Assembly (NCBI GenBank): GCA_007693335.1
Contig: REDU01000085.1
Coordinates: 45,587-109,586, forward strand
DNA length: 64,000 nucleotides
Source: Ilumatobacter sp.
Lineage (GTDB): Bacteria > Actinomycetota > Acidimicrobiia > Acidimicrobiales > Ilumatobacteraceae
Reading direction: 5' to 3'
Positions 25,322 to 32,890 of this stretch are shown here, piece after piece. The notes under the pieces are model-generated. The model saw nothing but the letters and a program-made list of their open reading frames with translations. It did no database searches and was not told the DNA's origin. How positions within the stretch are numbered: position 1 is the stretch's first letter; each line of letters starts with the position of its first letter. The position numbers and the translations under genes were made by a program.

Positions 25322-26953
25322 GTGACCGGGCGGCTCCGACTGATCGTCCGGGTGGCGAACGATCCCGCCCTCCGGAGGATCGAGATCGCGTTCGCCGGCT
25401 CCGCCCTGGCGGAGTTCGCGACATGGCTGGCGCTCCTCGTGTACGCGTTCGAACGCGGCGGTGTGCGCGAGACCGGCGTCGTCGCCACCGCCCTGCTGAT
25501 CTCCGCGGTGATCGCCTCACCGTTCGCGGCGTTCGCCGGCGACCGGTTCCGGCCCGGACGGGCGCTCTCGGCGGGCTATGCCGCGCAGGCGCTCACGGCC
25601 ACGGTCGTCGCCGTCGCCATGTGGCGCGATGCGCCCGTGGTGGCGTACGGCGCTGCGGTGGGACTCACGATCGCCGTGTCGTTCGGCCGGCCGGTCGTCA
25701 ACTCGGTGCTTCCCGCCGTGACCAGGGAGCCCGGCGATCTCGTGGCCGCCAACGTGGTCGTGAACCTCATCGCCGACAGCGGACTGTTCCTCGGTCCGCT
25801 GACCGCCGCCGGGTTGATGGCGATCGGAGGCCCCGAGCTGGTGCTGGGGGTGTACTCGATCGTCCTCGTGCTCGCCACGCTCGCGACGATCGGCCTCGAC
25901 GGCACACTCACCCGGCCACCGAGCGAACCGATGGCGCTCCGGACGTTGCGTCGAGAGCTGTTCGCCGGACTGCGCACCCTGATGGACGAACCAGCGGTCC
26001 GAGCGCTCGTGGTGCTGCTCTTCGTCGGCGCACTGGCATCCGGGGTCATGGACGTGCTCGTGGTGTCGTTCGCCGATCTCCGACTGGTCGGTGGCGGATC
26101 GAGGGCTGGGATCCTGGCCGCCGGATTCGGCCTCGGCGCCGTGATCGGCTCGCTCTCGGCCAGTGCCCTCATGGGCGGGGCCCGCTCGGGAGCGTTCCTG
26201 GTCGTGGGTGCTGCGACGATCAGCGTGCCGTTCGCCCTGCTGGCGTCGACCGATCAGTTGGCGATCGCGGTCGTGCTGATCGGCCTGATCGGTGCCGGCC
26301 AGAGCATGCTGCTGGTCTCGGGTTCGGTGGCCATCCAACGTCGCACCCCCGGCGACACGCTGGCGCGTGTCTTCGGAGCGGTCGAATCGGCCACGCTGCT
26401 CGCGATGGCCGTCGGGGCTGCAGGCAGTGCCCTGCTGCTCGATCGCCTCGTGCTGCGCGACGCGCTCTGGGTGATCGCCGCAGTGCTGGCCCTCACGCTC
26501 GGGATGTCGGTCGCATGGCTGATCCATGTGGGCGCCGATGCCGCGCCCCCGCCGGGCGACATCATGCGCCGGCTGGCCGAGGACCGGATCTTCACACTGG
26601 TCGACCTCCCGACGCTCGAACGGCTCGCGCACGGTGCCATCCTCACTGAACACTGCAGCGGGGACGCTGTCATCACCGAAGGCGAGATCGGCGACTCCTA
26701 CCACCTGCTGATGGAGGGCGACGTGGAGGTCACCAAGGCCGGCGACGTGATGCAACGCTTGGGGCCGGGCACCGCGTTCGGTGAGATCGCGCTCCTGCGG
26801 GACGTGCCCCGGACCGCGAGCGTCACCTGTCTCACCGACGTGACGCTGGTGTCGATCCGCCGAGAGGACTTCCTCGAGATCGTCACCGGCCATCCGAGAC
26901 GGCTCGAGGTCGCGACCGATCTGGCCGATGGGTGGGATGCCCGGACCACCTGA
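25322..26953 (+). CDS. MFS transporter fused to a C-terminal cyclic-nucleotide-binding domain
   Basis: 543 aa. Residues 1-400 form an MFS-like bundle (FAGSALAEFATWLALLVYAF, then AGDRFRPGRAL in the loop after helix 2). Residues about 415-535 form a cNMP-binding beta roll (FTLVDLPTLERLAHGAI, VITEGEIGDSYHLLMEGDVE, and the phosphate cassette FGEIALLRDVPRTASVTC). This suggests a transporter gated or tuned by cAMP or a related ligand. The Arg after PRTA is the usual phosphate contact. Start GTG 25322 follows ddl by 39 bp. Fusion is rare but recurring in actinobacteria. Confidence 0.88.
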   Translation: MTGRLRLIVRVANDPALRRIEIAFAGSALAEFATWLALLVYAFERGGVRETGVVATALLISAVIASPFAAFAGDRFRPGRALSAGYAAQALTATVVAVAMWRDAPVVAYGAAVGLTIAVSFGRPVVNSVLPAVTREPGDLVAANVVVNLIADSGLFLGPLTAAGLMAIGGPELVLGVYSIVLVLATLATIGLDGTLTRPPSEPMALRTLRRELFAGLRTLMDEPAVRALVVLLFVGALASGVMDVLVVSFADLRLVGGGSRAGILAAGFGLGAVIGSLSASALMGGARSGAFLVVGAATISVPFALLASTDQLAIAVVLIGLIGAGQSMLLVSGSVAIQRRTPGDTLARVFGAVESATLLAMAVGAAGSALLLDRLVLRDALWVIAAVLALTLGMSVAWLIHVGADAAPPPGDIMRRLAEDRIFTLVDLPTLERLAHGAILTEHCSGDAVITEGEIGDSYHLLMEGDVEVTKAGDVMQRLGPGTAFGEIALLRDVPRTASVTCLTDVTLVSIRREDFLEIVTGHPRRLEVATDLADGWDARTT

Positions 26954-26982
26954 GCGGGTACTCCGGGCGGCGAATCGACGGA

Positions 26983-27582
26983 TCAGGGTGCCAACGCGGC
27001 GCGAAGGAAGCTCCGCAGCTCGGCGCGGAGGCGCCGCAACCCGGCGGCGTCGGGTGTCCACCCCACCGCGCGGAGTGCCTCGGGCTCGGTGGCGATGCCG
27101 GTGACGGTCGCGTAGGCGAGCGCGGCGAGCAACTGCGGGTCGGCACGACGGATCCGGCCCGCGTCCATCTCGGTCGCCAGGTACGAGGTGGCCCGATCGA
27201 CCAGCGGCTGGACGTGTTCGCGGAGGCGCTCCGCGTGGTCCGACGACAGCCGATTGATCTGACGAACGAGCCCGAGCAGCGCCGGCCGCCTCACCGCAGG
27301 ACGGAACACGGCGGCCACGACGGCGTCGATCCGGGCGAGCGGTTCATCGGGCGCCACCCGCACGGCGGCATCGATCTCGAGGACCAGCTCGGCCGCCCCG
27401 GCGGAGAGCACGGCGTCGATGAGTTCGTCCTTCGAGGCGAACCAGTAGAGGACCGTCTGTTTGCGGACCCCCACGGCTCGGGCGATCTCGTCGAGCGACA
27501 CCGCGTCGACCCCTCGCGTGCCGAACAGGTCGAGCGCCACGTCGAGGATCCGCTGACGGGTGGGCAGAGCGGCCACGTGCAT
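26983..27582 (-). CDS. TetR-family transcriptional regulator
   Basis: 199 aa. N-terminal helix-turn-helix: RQRILDVALDLFGTRGVDAV, then LDEIARAVGVRKQTVLYWF and KDELIDAVL. The C-terminal ligand domain is helical. It is divergent from the reductase operon, with two nested inverted repeats in the 55-bp gap, so it very likely represses that operon and itself until it binds an acyl or similar ligand. Start ATG 27582. Confidence 0.93.
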   Translation of the reverse strand: MHVAALPTRQRILDVALDLFGTRGVDAVSLDEIARAVGVRKQTVLYWFASKDELIDAVLSAGAAELVLEIDAAVRVAPDEPLARIDAVVAAVFRPAVRRPALLGLVRQINRLSSDHAERLREHVQPLVDRATSYLATEMDAGRIRRADPQLLAALAYATVTGIATEPEALRAVGWTPDAAGLRRLRAELRSFLRAALAP

Positions 27583-27584
27583 GT

Positions 27585-27636
27585 TCTAGCAGGAGTCTCT
27601 ACCAAGTGGTAGAGAGGATCACCGAAAGCTGCTAGA
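27585..27636. promoter_or_regulatory. Nested palindromic operator between TetR gene and reductase operon
   Basis: Inner element: TCTCTACCA-AG-TGGTAGAGA (27596-27615), a perfect 20-bp palindrome with a 2-bp centre. Outer element: TCTAGCAG (27585-27592) and its complement CTGCTAGA (27629-27636), which reach from 3 bp after the TetR start to 2 bp before the reductase ATG. This is the expected TetR binding site layout. Confidence 0.7.
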
Positions 27637-27637
27637 C

Positions 27638-29986
27638 ATGACGACCGTGATCGCCGAATCGCTCGCGGGCGCACGCATCGCCATCACCGGATCGACCGGG
27701 TTCGTGGGCACCGCTCTCGTCGAACGACTGCTGCGCAACGTGCCCGACTGCGAACTCGTACTGCTCGTGCGTCCCGGTCGGCGCAGCTCCGCCGCCCAGC
27801 GCGCCCGCAAGGAGATCTTCCGCAACGACGCCTTCGACCGGCTGCGCGAACAGCTCGGCGACGATTTCGATGCGGAGATGGACCGCCGCGTCACCGCCGT
27901 GGCCGGCGACGTGAGCACCGACGGGCTGGGGCTCGTGGGCGACGACCGCGACACCTTCACATCGTGCGACGTGATCATCCACTCGGCGGCCGCCGTGTCG
28001 TTCGACTCGCCACTCGACATGGCCGTGGAGATCAACCTGCTCGGCCCCACCCGCATCGCCGCGCTGTGCAACGAGGTGGGCGTCACCCCGCACCTCGTGG
28101 CCGTGTCGACCTGCTACGTGGCCGGCAACCGTCGGGGCAACGCCCCCGAGGAGTTGGTGAGCGAGGGCCCGTTCGACATGGGCCTCAACTGGCGCACCGA
28201 GGTGGCGGCAGCCCGACGGCTCAAGGGCGACAGCGAAGCGCTCAGCCGCGAGCCCCATCAGCTCCGGCAGTTCCGCAAGGAAGCACGCGCCGAGCTCGGC
28301 GCCGCCGGAGCGCCGGCGCTGGCCGCCAAGACCGAACAGCTCCGCGAGCGCTGGGTCAAGGATCGACTGGTCGAGGCCGGACGCGCCCGCGCCGCCAGTC
28401 TCGGCTGGCCCGACGCGTACGCGTACACCAAAGCGCTCGGCGAGCAGGCGCTCACCGAGACCAAGGGCGATGTACCGGTCAGCATCGTGCGGCCGTCCAT
28501 CATCGAATCCGCCTGGGCCGAGCCCAAGCCCGGCTGGATCCGCGGGTTCCGGATGGCCGAGCCCGTCATCATCTCCTACGCCCGTGGTCTGCTGAAGGAG
28601 TTCCCCGGCGTGCCGGAGGGCACCGTCGACGTGATCCCCGTCGACATGGTGGTGGCCGCCATCATCGCCGTGGCCGCCGCGGGGCCCGAGCGGGCGCCGC
28701 GCATCACCCAGGTCGCGTCGGGCGGCATCAACCCGCTCAAGTACCGACTGCTGGTCGACAACGTGAGCGGGTGGTTCACCCGGAACCCGATCTACGACAG
28801 CGAGGGCCAGCCCATCGTGGTGCCCGAGTGGACGTTCCCCGGTCGTGGCCGGGTGCAGGCCCAGCTGACCAGGGCCAAGAACGTGCTGAACCGCACCGAC
28901 AAGGTGCTGCAGGCACTCCCCCTGCGCGGCAAGCAGGCCGAGTTCACCGCCACCCTCGAGACCAAGCGCATGGAGGTCGAGCGGGCACTCGAGTACGTCG
29001 AGCTGTACGGCCTGTACACCGAGTGCGAGGCGATCTACCAGGTCGATCACCTCATCGAGCTGTGGGACTCGCTCGACGCCCACGACCAGCAGACCTTTCT
29101 GTTCGATCCCCGTGCGGTCGACTGGCCCACCTACGTCACCACCATCCACCTCCCCTCGGTGGTCGAGCACGCACGCGTCAAGACCACCCCGGGCAAGAGC
29201 GGCGGCACCGACCGCATGACACGGATGCGCAAGCAGGTGCTCGACCCGAAGCGGCACGTGGCGGCGTTCGACCTCGAGAACACCCTGATCGCGTCGAACG
29301 TGGTCGAGAGCTACTCGTGGCTCGCCACCCGTCGCCTCGACACCCCCGAGCGCATCCGGTACGCGGTGCGTGCACTCGTGGAGGCACCCGGGCTGCTCAA
29401 ACTCGACCGCAGCGATCGCACCGACTTCCTGCGCCATTTCTACCGCCGGTACGAAGACGCCCCGGTCGAGCAGATCGCCGAGGACGCCCAGGAGCTCTTC
29501 ACCCAGCTCGTCATCACCAAGAGCTTCCCGGCGGGGATGCGGCGGGTGCGTGAGCACAAGGCACTCGGGCACCGCACGGTGCTCATCACCGGAGCCCTCG
29601 ACTTCGCCGTGTCCGGGCTCGCGCCACTGTTCGACGAGATCGTGGCAGCCGAGATGAGCGTGCGCCCCGACGGCACCTACTCCGGCGAGATGGTGTCCGT
29701 GCCGCCCACCGGCGAGGCGCGCGCCCAGATCCTGTCCGACTACTGCGACGCCGAGGGGCTGCGCCTCGACGAGTGTGTGGCCTACGCCGACTCGTCGTCG
29801 GACCTCCCACTGTTCGAGGCGGTGGGCTTCCCGGTGGCGGTCAACCCCGAGACCCGCCTCGCCGCCATCGCCCGCAAGCGCGGCTGGTTGGTCGAGCACT
29901 GGACGAAGGCCGAGGGCGGTCCACGTCCGCTCCTGCCGATCGGCCCGATGATGGTCGAGCGCGAGCGCCGGCGGGTGTTCCGATGA
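27638..29986 (+). CDS. Fatty acyl-CoA reductase-like / HAD hydrolase fusion protein
   Basis: 782 aa. N-terminal SDR-type reductase of the male-sterility/NAD-binding-4 family: nucleotide loop ITGSTGFVGTALVERLL (about residues 15-31), catalytic Y261-x3-K265 (YAYTKALGE), and a FAR C-terminal-like region to about residue 520. The C-terminal part is a HAD-IB phosphatase-like domain: motif I is FDLENTL (D545, but E547 where the second Asp usually stands), motif II LITGALDF, motif III/IV KEY-like VAYADSSSDLPLFEAVG. The reductase would make fatty aldehyde or alcohol from acyl-CoA; the HAD half could remove a phosphate. First gene of the operon; ATG 27638 is 2 bp from the outer operator arm. Confidence 0.88.
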   Translation: MTTVIAESLAGARIAITGSTGFVGTALVERLLRNVPDCELVLLVRPGRRSSAAQRARKEIFRNDAFDRLREQLGDDFDAEMDRRVTAVAGDVSTDGLGLVGDDRDTFTSCDVIIHSAAAVSFDSPLDMAVEINLLGPTRIAALCNEVGVTPHLVAVSTCYVAGNRRGNAPEELVSEGPFDMGLNWRTEVAAARRLKGDSEALSREPHQLRQFRKEARAELGAAGAPALAAKTEQLRERWVKDRLVEAGRARAASLGWPDAYAYTKALGEQALTETKGDVPVSIVRPSIIESAWAEPKPGWIRGFRMAEPVIISYARGLLKEFPGVPEGTVDVIPVDMVVAAIIAVAAAGPERAPRITQVASGGINPLKYRLLVDNVSGWFTRNPIYDSEGQPIVVPEWTFPGRGRVQAQLTRAKNVLNRTDKVLQALPLRGKQAEFTATLETKRMEVERALEYVELYGLYTECEAIYQVDHLIELWDSLDAHDQQTFLFDPRAVDWPTYVTTIHLPSVVEHARVKTTPGKSGGTDRMTRMRKQVLDPKRHVAAFDLENTLIASNVVESYSWLATRRLDTPERIRYAVRALVEAPGLLKLDRSDRTDFLRHFYRRYEDAPVEQIAEDAQELFTQLVITKSFPAGMRRVREHKALGHRTVLITGALDFAVSGLAPLFDEIVAAEMSVRPDGTYSGEMVSVPPTGEARAQILSDYCDAEGLRLDECVAYADSSSDLPLFEAVGFPVAVNPETRLAAIARKRGWLVEHWTKAEGGPRPLLPIGPMMVERERRRVFR

Positions 29987-30099
29987 ACCGCATCGTCACT
30001 GCCCATCACGTCTTGGTCAGAGAATCGACCGCACGTCGCGCCAGACGTCTGACCAAGGCGCCGGCGGCGCTGACCGACACCGGCGGTGAACTCCGATGA
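29983..30099 (+). CDS. 38-residue basic ORF bridging two operon genes
   Basis: ATG 29983 overlaps the reductase stop (ATGA) and its own TGA (30097-30099) overlaps the next gene's ATG at 30096 (ATGA). The peptide is basic (about eight Arg/Lys) with no recognisable domain. A 10-bp perfect inverted repeat lies inside it. It could be a real micro-protein or a coupling device that hands ribosomes to the dehydrogenase. Confidence 0.45.
   Translation: MNRIVTAHHVLVRESTARRARRLTKAPAALTDTGGELR
30012..30057 (+). repeat. Inverted repeat inside the bridging ORF
   Basis: CTTGGTCAGA (30012-30021) and TCTGACCAAG (30048-30057) are exact complements with a 26-nt loop. In RNA this makes a hairpin between the reductase and dehydrogenase cistrons, a possible processing, attenuation or operator site. 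Confidence 0.5.
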
Positions 30100-31292
30100 A
30101 GGCGCTCCAGATCCGTCGCAGCGCGGCCCGGCTCGGCATCGCCCGGGTGGCGTCGGCGCTCAATCCGGCCACGGCGGCCAAATGGGGGCCGCTGGAGTAC
30201 CGCACCGTGGACGAGCCCGAGCTGCCCGGCGAGAGCTGGCACCGGGTGCACACGCGGCTGGCGGGCATCTGCGGCTCCGACCTGTCGCTGGTCGAGGGCC
30301 ATGCCTCCACCTACTTCGAGGACTGGGTGAGCTTCCCGTTCGTGCCGGGCCACGAGGTGGTCGGAACGCTCGACGACGGCACCCGCGTGGTGCTCGAGCC
30401 GGTGCTCGGCCACGAGGCCCGCGGATTCGCTCCCCCGTTCGACGGCGCGGCGCCCGGTGACGGCGACGACTACGCCCATCTCGCCACCGGCCATCTCGAA
30501 CCCGGCATCCAGACCGGGTTCTGCTGCTCCACCGGCGGCGGTTGGGCACCCTCGTTCGTGGCCCACGACAGCCAACTCCACCGCATCGCCGACGACGTGC
30601 CCGACGAGCGGGCCGTGCTGGTCGAGCCGATCGCCGGCGGCATCCACGCCGCGTTGCTCACCTGGCCCACGATCGAGCGCAACCTGGCCGACGGCGAACG
30701 TCCGGTGGTGGCCGTGCTGGGCGCCGGCACGATGGGCCTCGCTGCCGTGGCGGGTCTCCGCCGCTACCTCCCCGACGTGCACATCATCGTCGGAGCCCGC
30801 TACCGCCACCAGCAGGAGTACGCGAGGGCGTTCGGCGCCGACGCCGCGGTGGCACCCGACGAACTGCCCCGGGCCGTGCGCCGGGTGGTCGGTTGCCATG
30901 TGGTGGGCGACCACCTCAGCTCGGGCGCCCACGCCACCATCGACGCGGTCGGCACCAGCTCGACCGTGGCCGCCTGCATGCGCATCACCAGACCCCGTGG
31001 CCGCGTCGTGCTGCTCGGCATGCCCGCCGACGTCACGCTCGACCTCACCGGCCTGTGGCACCGTGAGACCGAGTTGAAGGGTGCGTACACCTACGGCACC
31101 GAGACGCTGCCCGACGGCACACGGGCCCGCACGTTCCAGCTCGCCCTCGACACCGCCGCCGCCATCGGCGCCGAACGCCTGCTGTCGGCCACCTATCGCT
31201 TGACCGACCACGTCGACGCCGTGGCGCACGCCGCCAGCGCCGGACGCCGGGGCGCCGTCAAGATCGCCTTCGACCTGCGAGAGGACTCGTAG
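30096..31292 (+). CDS. Medium-chain (zinc-type) alcohol dehydrogenase-like protein
   Basis: 398 aa. MDR fold with catalytic-zinc-like residues: C in AGICGSDLS, H/E in VPGHEVVG, and the NAD loop VAVLGAGTMGLAAVAGL. The lobe that normally holds four structural-zinc cysteines is missing or changed (LGHEARGFAPPFDGAAPGD), so the structural zinc is probably absent. TGFCCSTGGGW in the middle is characteristic of a family found beside LarA-like proteins. It is in the middle of the coupled operon (ATGA overlap upstream, next gene 2 bp later) and may oxidise an alcohol made by the reductase, or reduce an aldehyde. Confidence 0.88.
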   Translation: MKALQIRRSAARLGIARVASALNPATAAKWGPLEYRTVDEPELPGESWHRVHTRLAGICGSDLSLVEGHASTYFEDWVSFPFVPGHEVVGTLDDGTRVVLEPVLGHEARGFAPPFDGAAPGDGDDYAHLATGHLEPGIQTGFCCSTGGGWAPSFVAHDSQLHRIADDVPDERAVLVEPIAGGIHAALLTWPTIERNLADGERPVVAVLGAGTMGLAAVAGLRRYLPDVHIIVGARYRHQQEYARAFGADAAVAPDELPRAVRRVVGCHVVGDHLSSGAHATIDAVGTSSTVAACMRITRPRGRVVLLGMPADVTLDLTGLWHRETELKGAYTYGTETLPDGTRARTFQLALDTAAAIGAERLLSATYRLTDHVDAVAHAASAGRRGAVKIAFDLREDS

Positions 31293-31294
31293 CC

Positions 31295-32881
31295 ATGCCC
31301 CGTCCCGGATTCGTCCTCGATGTCGATCGGTCCACACCGCCCACCCTGTTCTGGCGGGGCGAGCGTTTCAGCCTCGAGCGGCTGCCCGCCGACCGCAGCC
31401 GCATCATCTACCCACCCGAGCCCCTCGCGCCCCTCGAGAACCTCGACGGTGCGATCCGGCACGCGCTGCTGAACCCACACGACTCCGATCCACTGCCAGC
31501 GTTGCTGTTCCCCGGCATGAGACTCACGATCGCGTTCGACGACGTGAGCCTGTCGCTGCCCAAGATGCGCCGTCCCGATTCGCGCCAGCGGATGATCGAG
31601 GCGGTGCTCGACCTGGCCGCCGAGGCCGGCGTGGACGACGTGCACATCATCGCCGCGCTCGGCCTGCACCGTCGGATGCACGAGTACGAGCTCCGCCACG
31701 TGCTCGGCGACCGCGTCTACGACGCGTTCCACCCCCGAGGGATGCTGTACCAGCACGACGCCGAGGATCCCGACAACCTCGCGGTGGTCGGCACCACCCC
31801 GCACGGTGAGGTGCTCGAGATCAACAAGCGGGCCGCCGAGAGCGACCTCGTGGTGTACCTCAACGTGAACCAGTCGGCAATGGACGGCGGCTGGAAGTCG
31901 ATCACCACCGGCCTCGCGTCGTACCGCTGCCTGAGCCACCACCACAACCCCGAGACCCTGCAGAACACCCGCAGCCTCGTCGACCGGCACAAGAGCGACC
32001 TCCACAAGAGCGTGTGGCGGATGGGTGAGGTGTTGAAGGCCGACGGGCCGAAGATCTTCCAGATCGAGACCACGCTCAACACCGACACGTTCCCGACGCC
32101 GTTCGACTTCCTCTCCAAGCGCGAATGGGAGTGGAACGCGAAGGATCGCGCCACCTATCTCGCCACGGCCAAGGCGCTCGACCGCACGCCCACCCGCATG
32201 GCCCGCAAGATCTTCCACGGCATCGAGGCGCCGTACCGCACCACCAGCGTGCAGGCGGGCGACACCGACGCCGTCCACGAGATCACCCTGCAGCACGTGT
32301 TCGACCAACAGGTGGTGGAGGTGGAGGGTCAGACCGACATCTTGACGATGGGCATCCCCTTCATCAGTCCGTACAACCCCGAGTCGATCATGAACCCGAT
32401 CCTGGTGATGTGCATGGGCCTCGGCTACCTGTTCAACATGTACCGCAACAAGCCGCTGGTGCGCGAGGGCGGCGTGGTGATCATGACGCATCCCACGTAC
32501 CGCGACTTCCACCCGGTGCACCACCCGAGCTACATCGACTTCTTCGACGAGGTGCTGGCCGACACCAACGACCCCGCCGTGATGTCGAGCAAGTGGGAGC
32601 AGCGCTACGCCGAGGACGAGTGGTACCGCCATCTCTACCGCACCGGCAACGCCTACCACGGAGTGCACCCGTTCTATGCCTGGTACTGGGGTGCCCACGG
32701 CCAGCAGCACGCCGGCAAGGTCATCATCGTGGGCGGCGACCCGGCCACGGTGCGCCGGCTCGGCTTCACCCCGGCGTCCACCATGGACGATGCGTTCGAG
32801 CTCGCCACCGACACCGTCGGCCGATCACCGTCCATCACCCATCTCCACGTCCCGGCCATGCTCGTGGCCGACGTCAAGTAG
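31295..32881 (+). CDS. LarA-like (nickel-pincer racemase family, DUF2088) protein
   Basis: 528 aa. Homologue of lactate racemase LarA: GLHRRMHEYEL contains the GxHR motif (H125), DGGWKSITTGL has the lysine (K201) that carries the nickel-pincer cofactor in LarA, and the N-terminal IAFDDVSLSLPKMRRPDSRQRM is the DUF2088 signature. It is about 100 residues longer than LarA, with an aromatic-rich C-terminus (HPFYAWYWGAHGQQH). Substrate is unknown: 2-hydroxy acids or acyl derivatives are plausible. Cofactor synthesis genes larB, larC or larE are not in this window. It starts 2 bp after the dehydrogenase stop. Confidence 0.85.
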   Translation: MPRPGFVLDVDRSTPPTLFWRGERFSLERLPADRSRIIYPPEPLAPLENLDGAIRHALLNPHDSDPLPALLFPGMRLTIAFDDVSLSLPKMRRPDSRQRMIEAVLDLAAEAGVDDVHIIAALGLHRRMHEYELRHVLGDRVYDAFHPRGMLYQHDAEDPDNLAVVGTTPHGEVLEINKRAAESDLVVYLNVNQSAMDGGWKSITTGLASYRCLSHHHNPETLQNTRSLVDRHKSDLHKSVWRMGEVLKADGPKIFQIETTLNTDTFPTPFDFLSKREWEWNAKDRATYLATAKALDRTPTRMARKIFHGIEAPYRTTSVQAGDTDAVHEITLQHVFDQQVVEVEGQTDILTMGIPFISPYNPESIMNPILVMCMGLGYLFNMYRNKPLVREGGVVIMTHPTYRDFHPVHHPSYIDFFDEVLADTNDPAVMSSKWEQRYAEDEWYRHLYRTGNAYHGVHPFYAWYWGAHGQQHAGKVIIVGGDPATVRRLGFTPASTMDDAFELATDTVGRSPSITHLHVPAMLVADVK

Positions 32882-32890
32882 GTCGGCGTC

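Noticed and set aside
27632..29899. 755-residue minus-strand frame opposite the reductase-HAD gene
   Set aside because: Antisense shadow; the plus-strand frame has a full nucleotide-binding and HAD domain structure.
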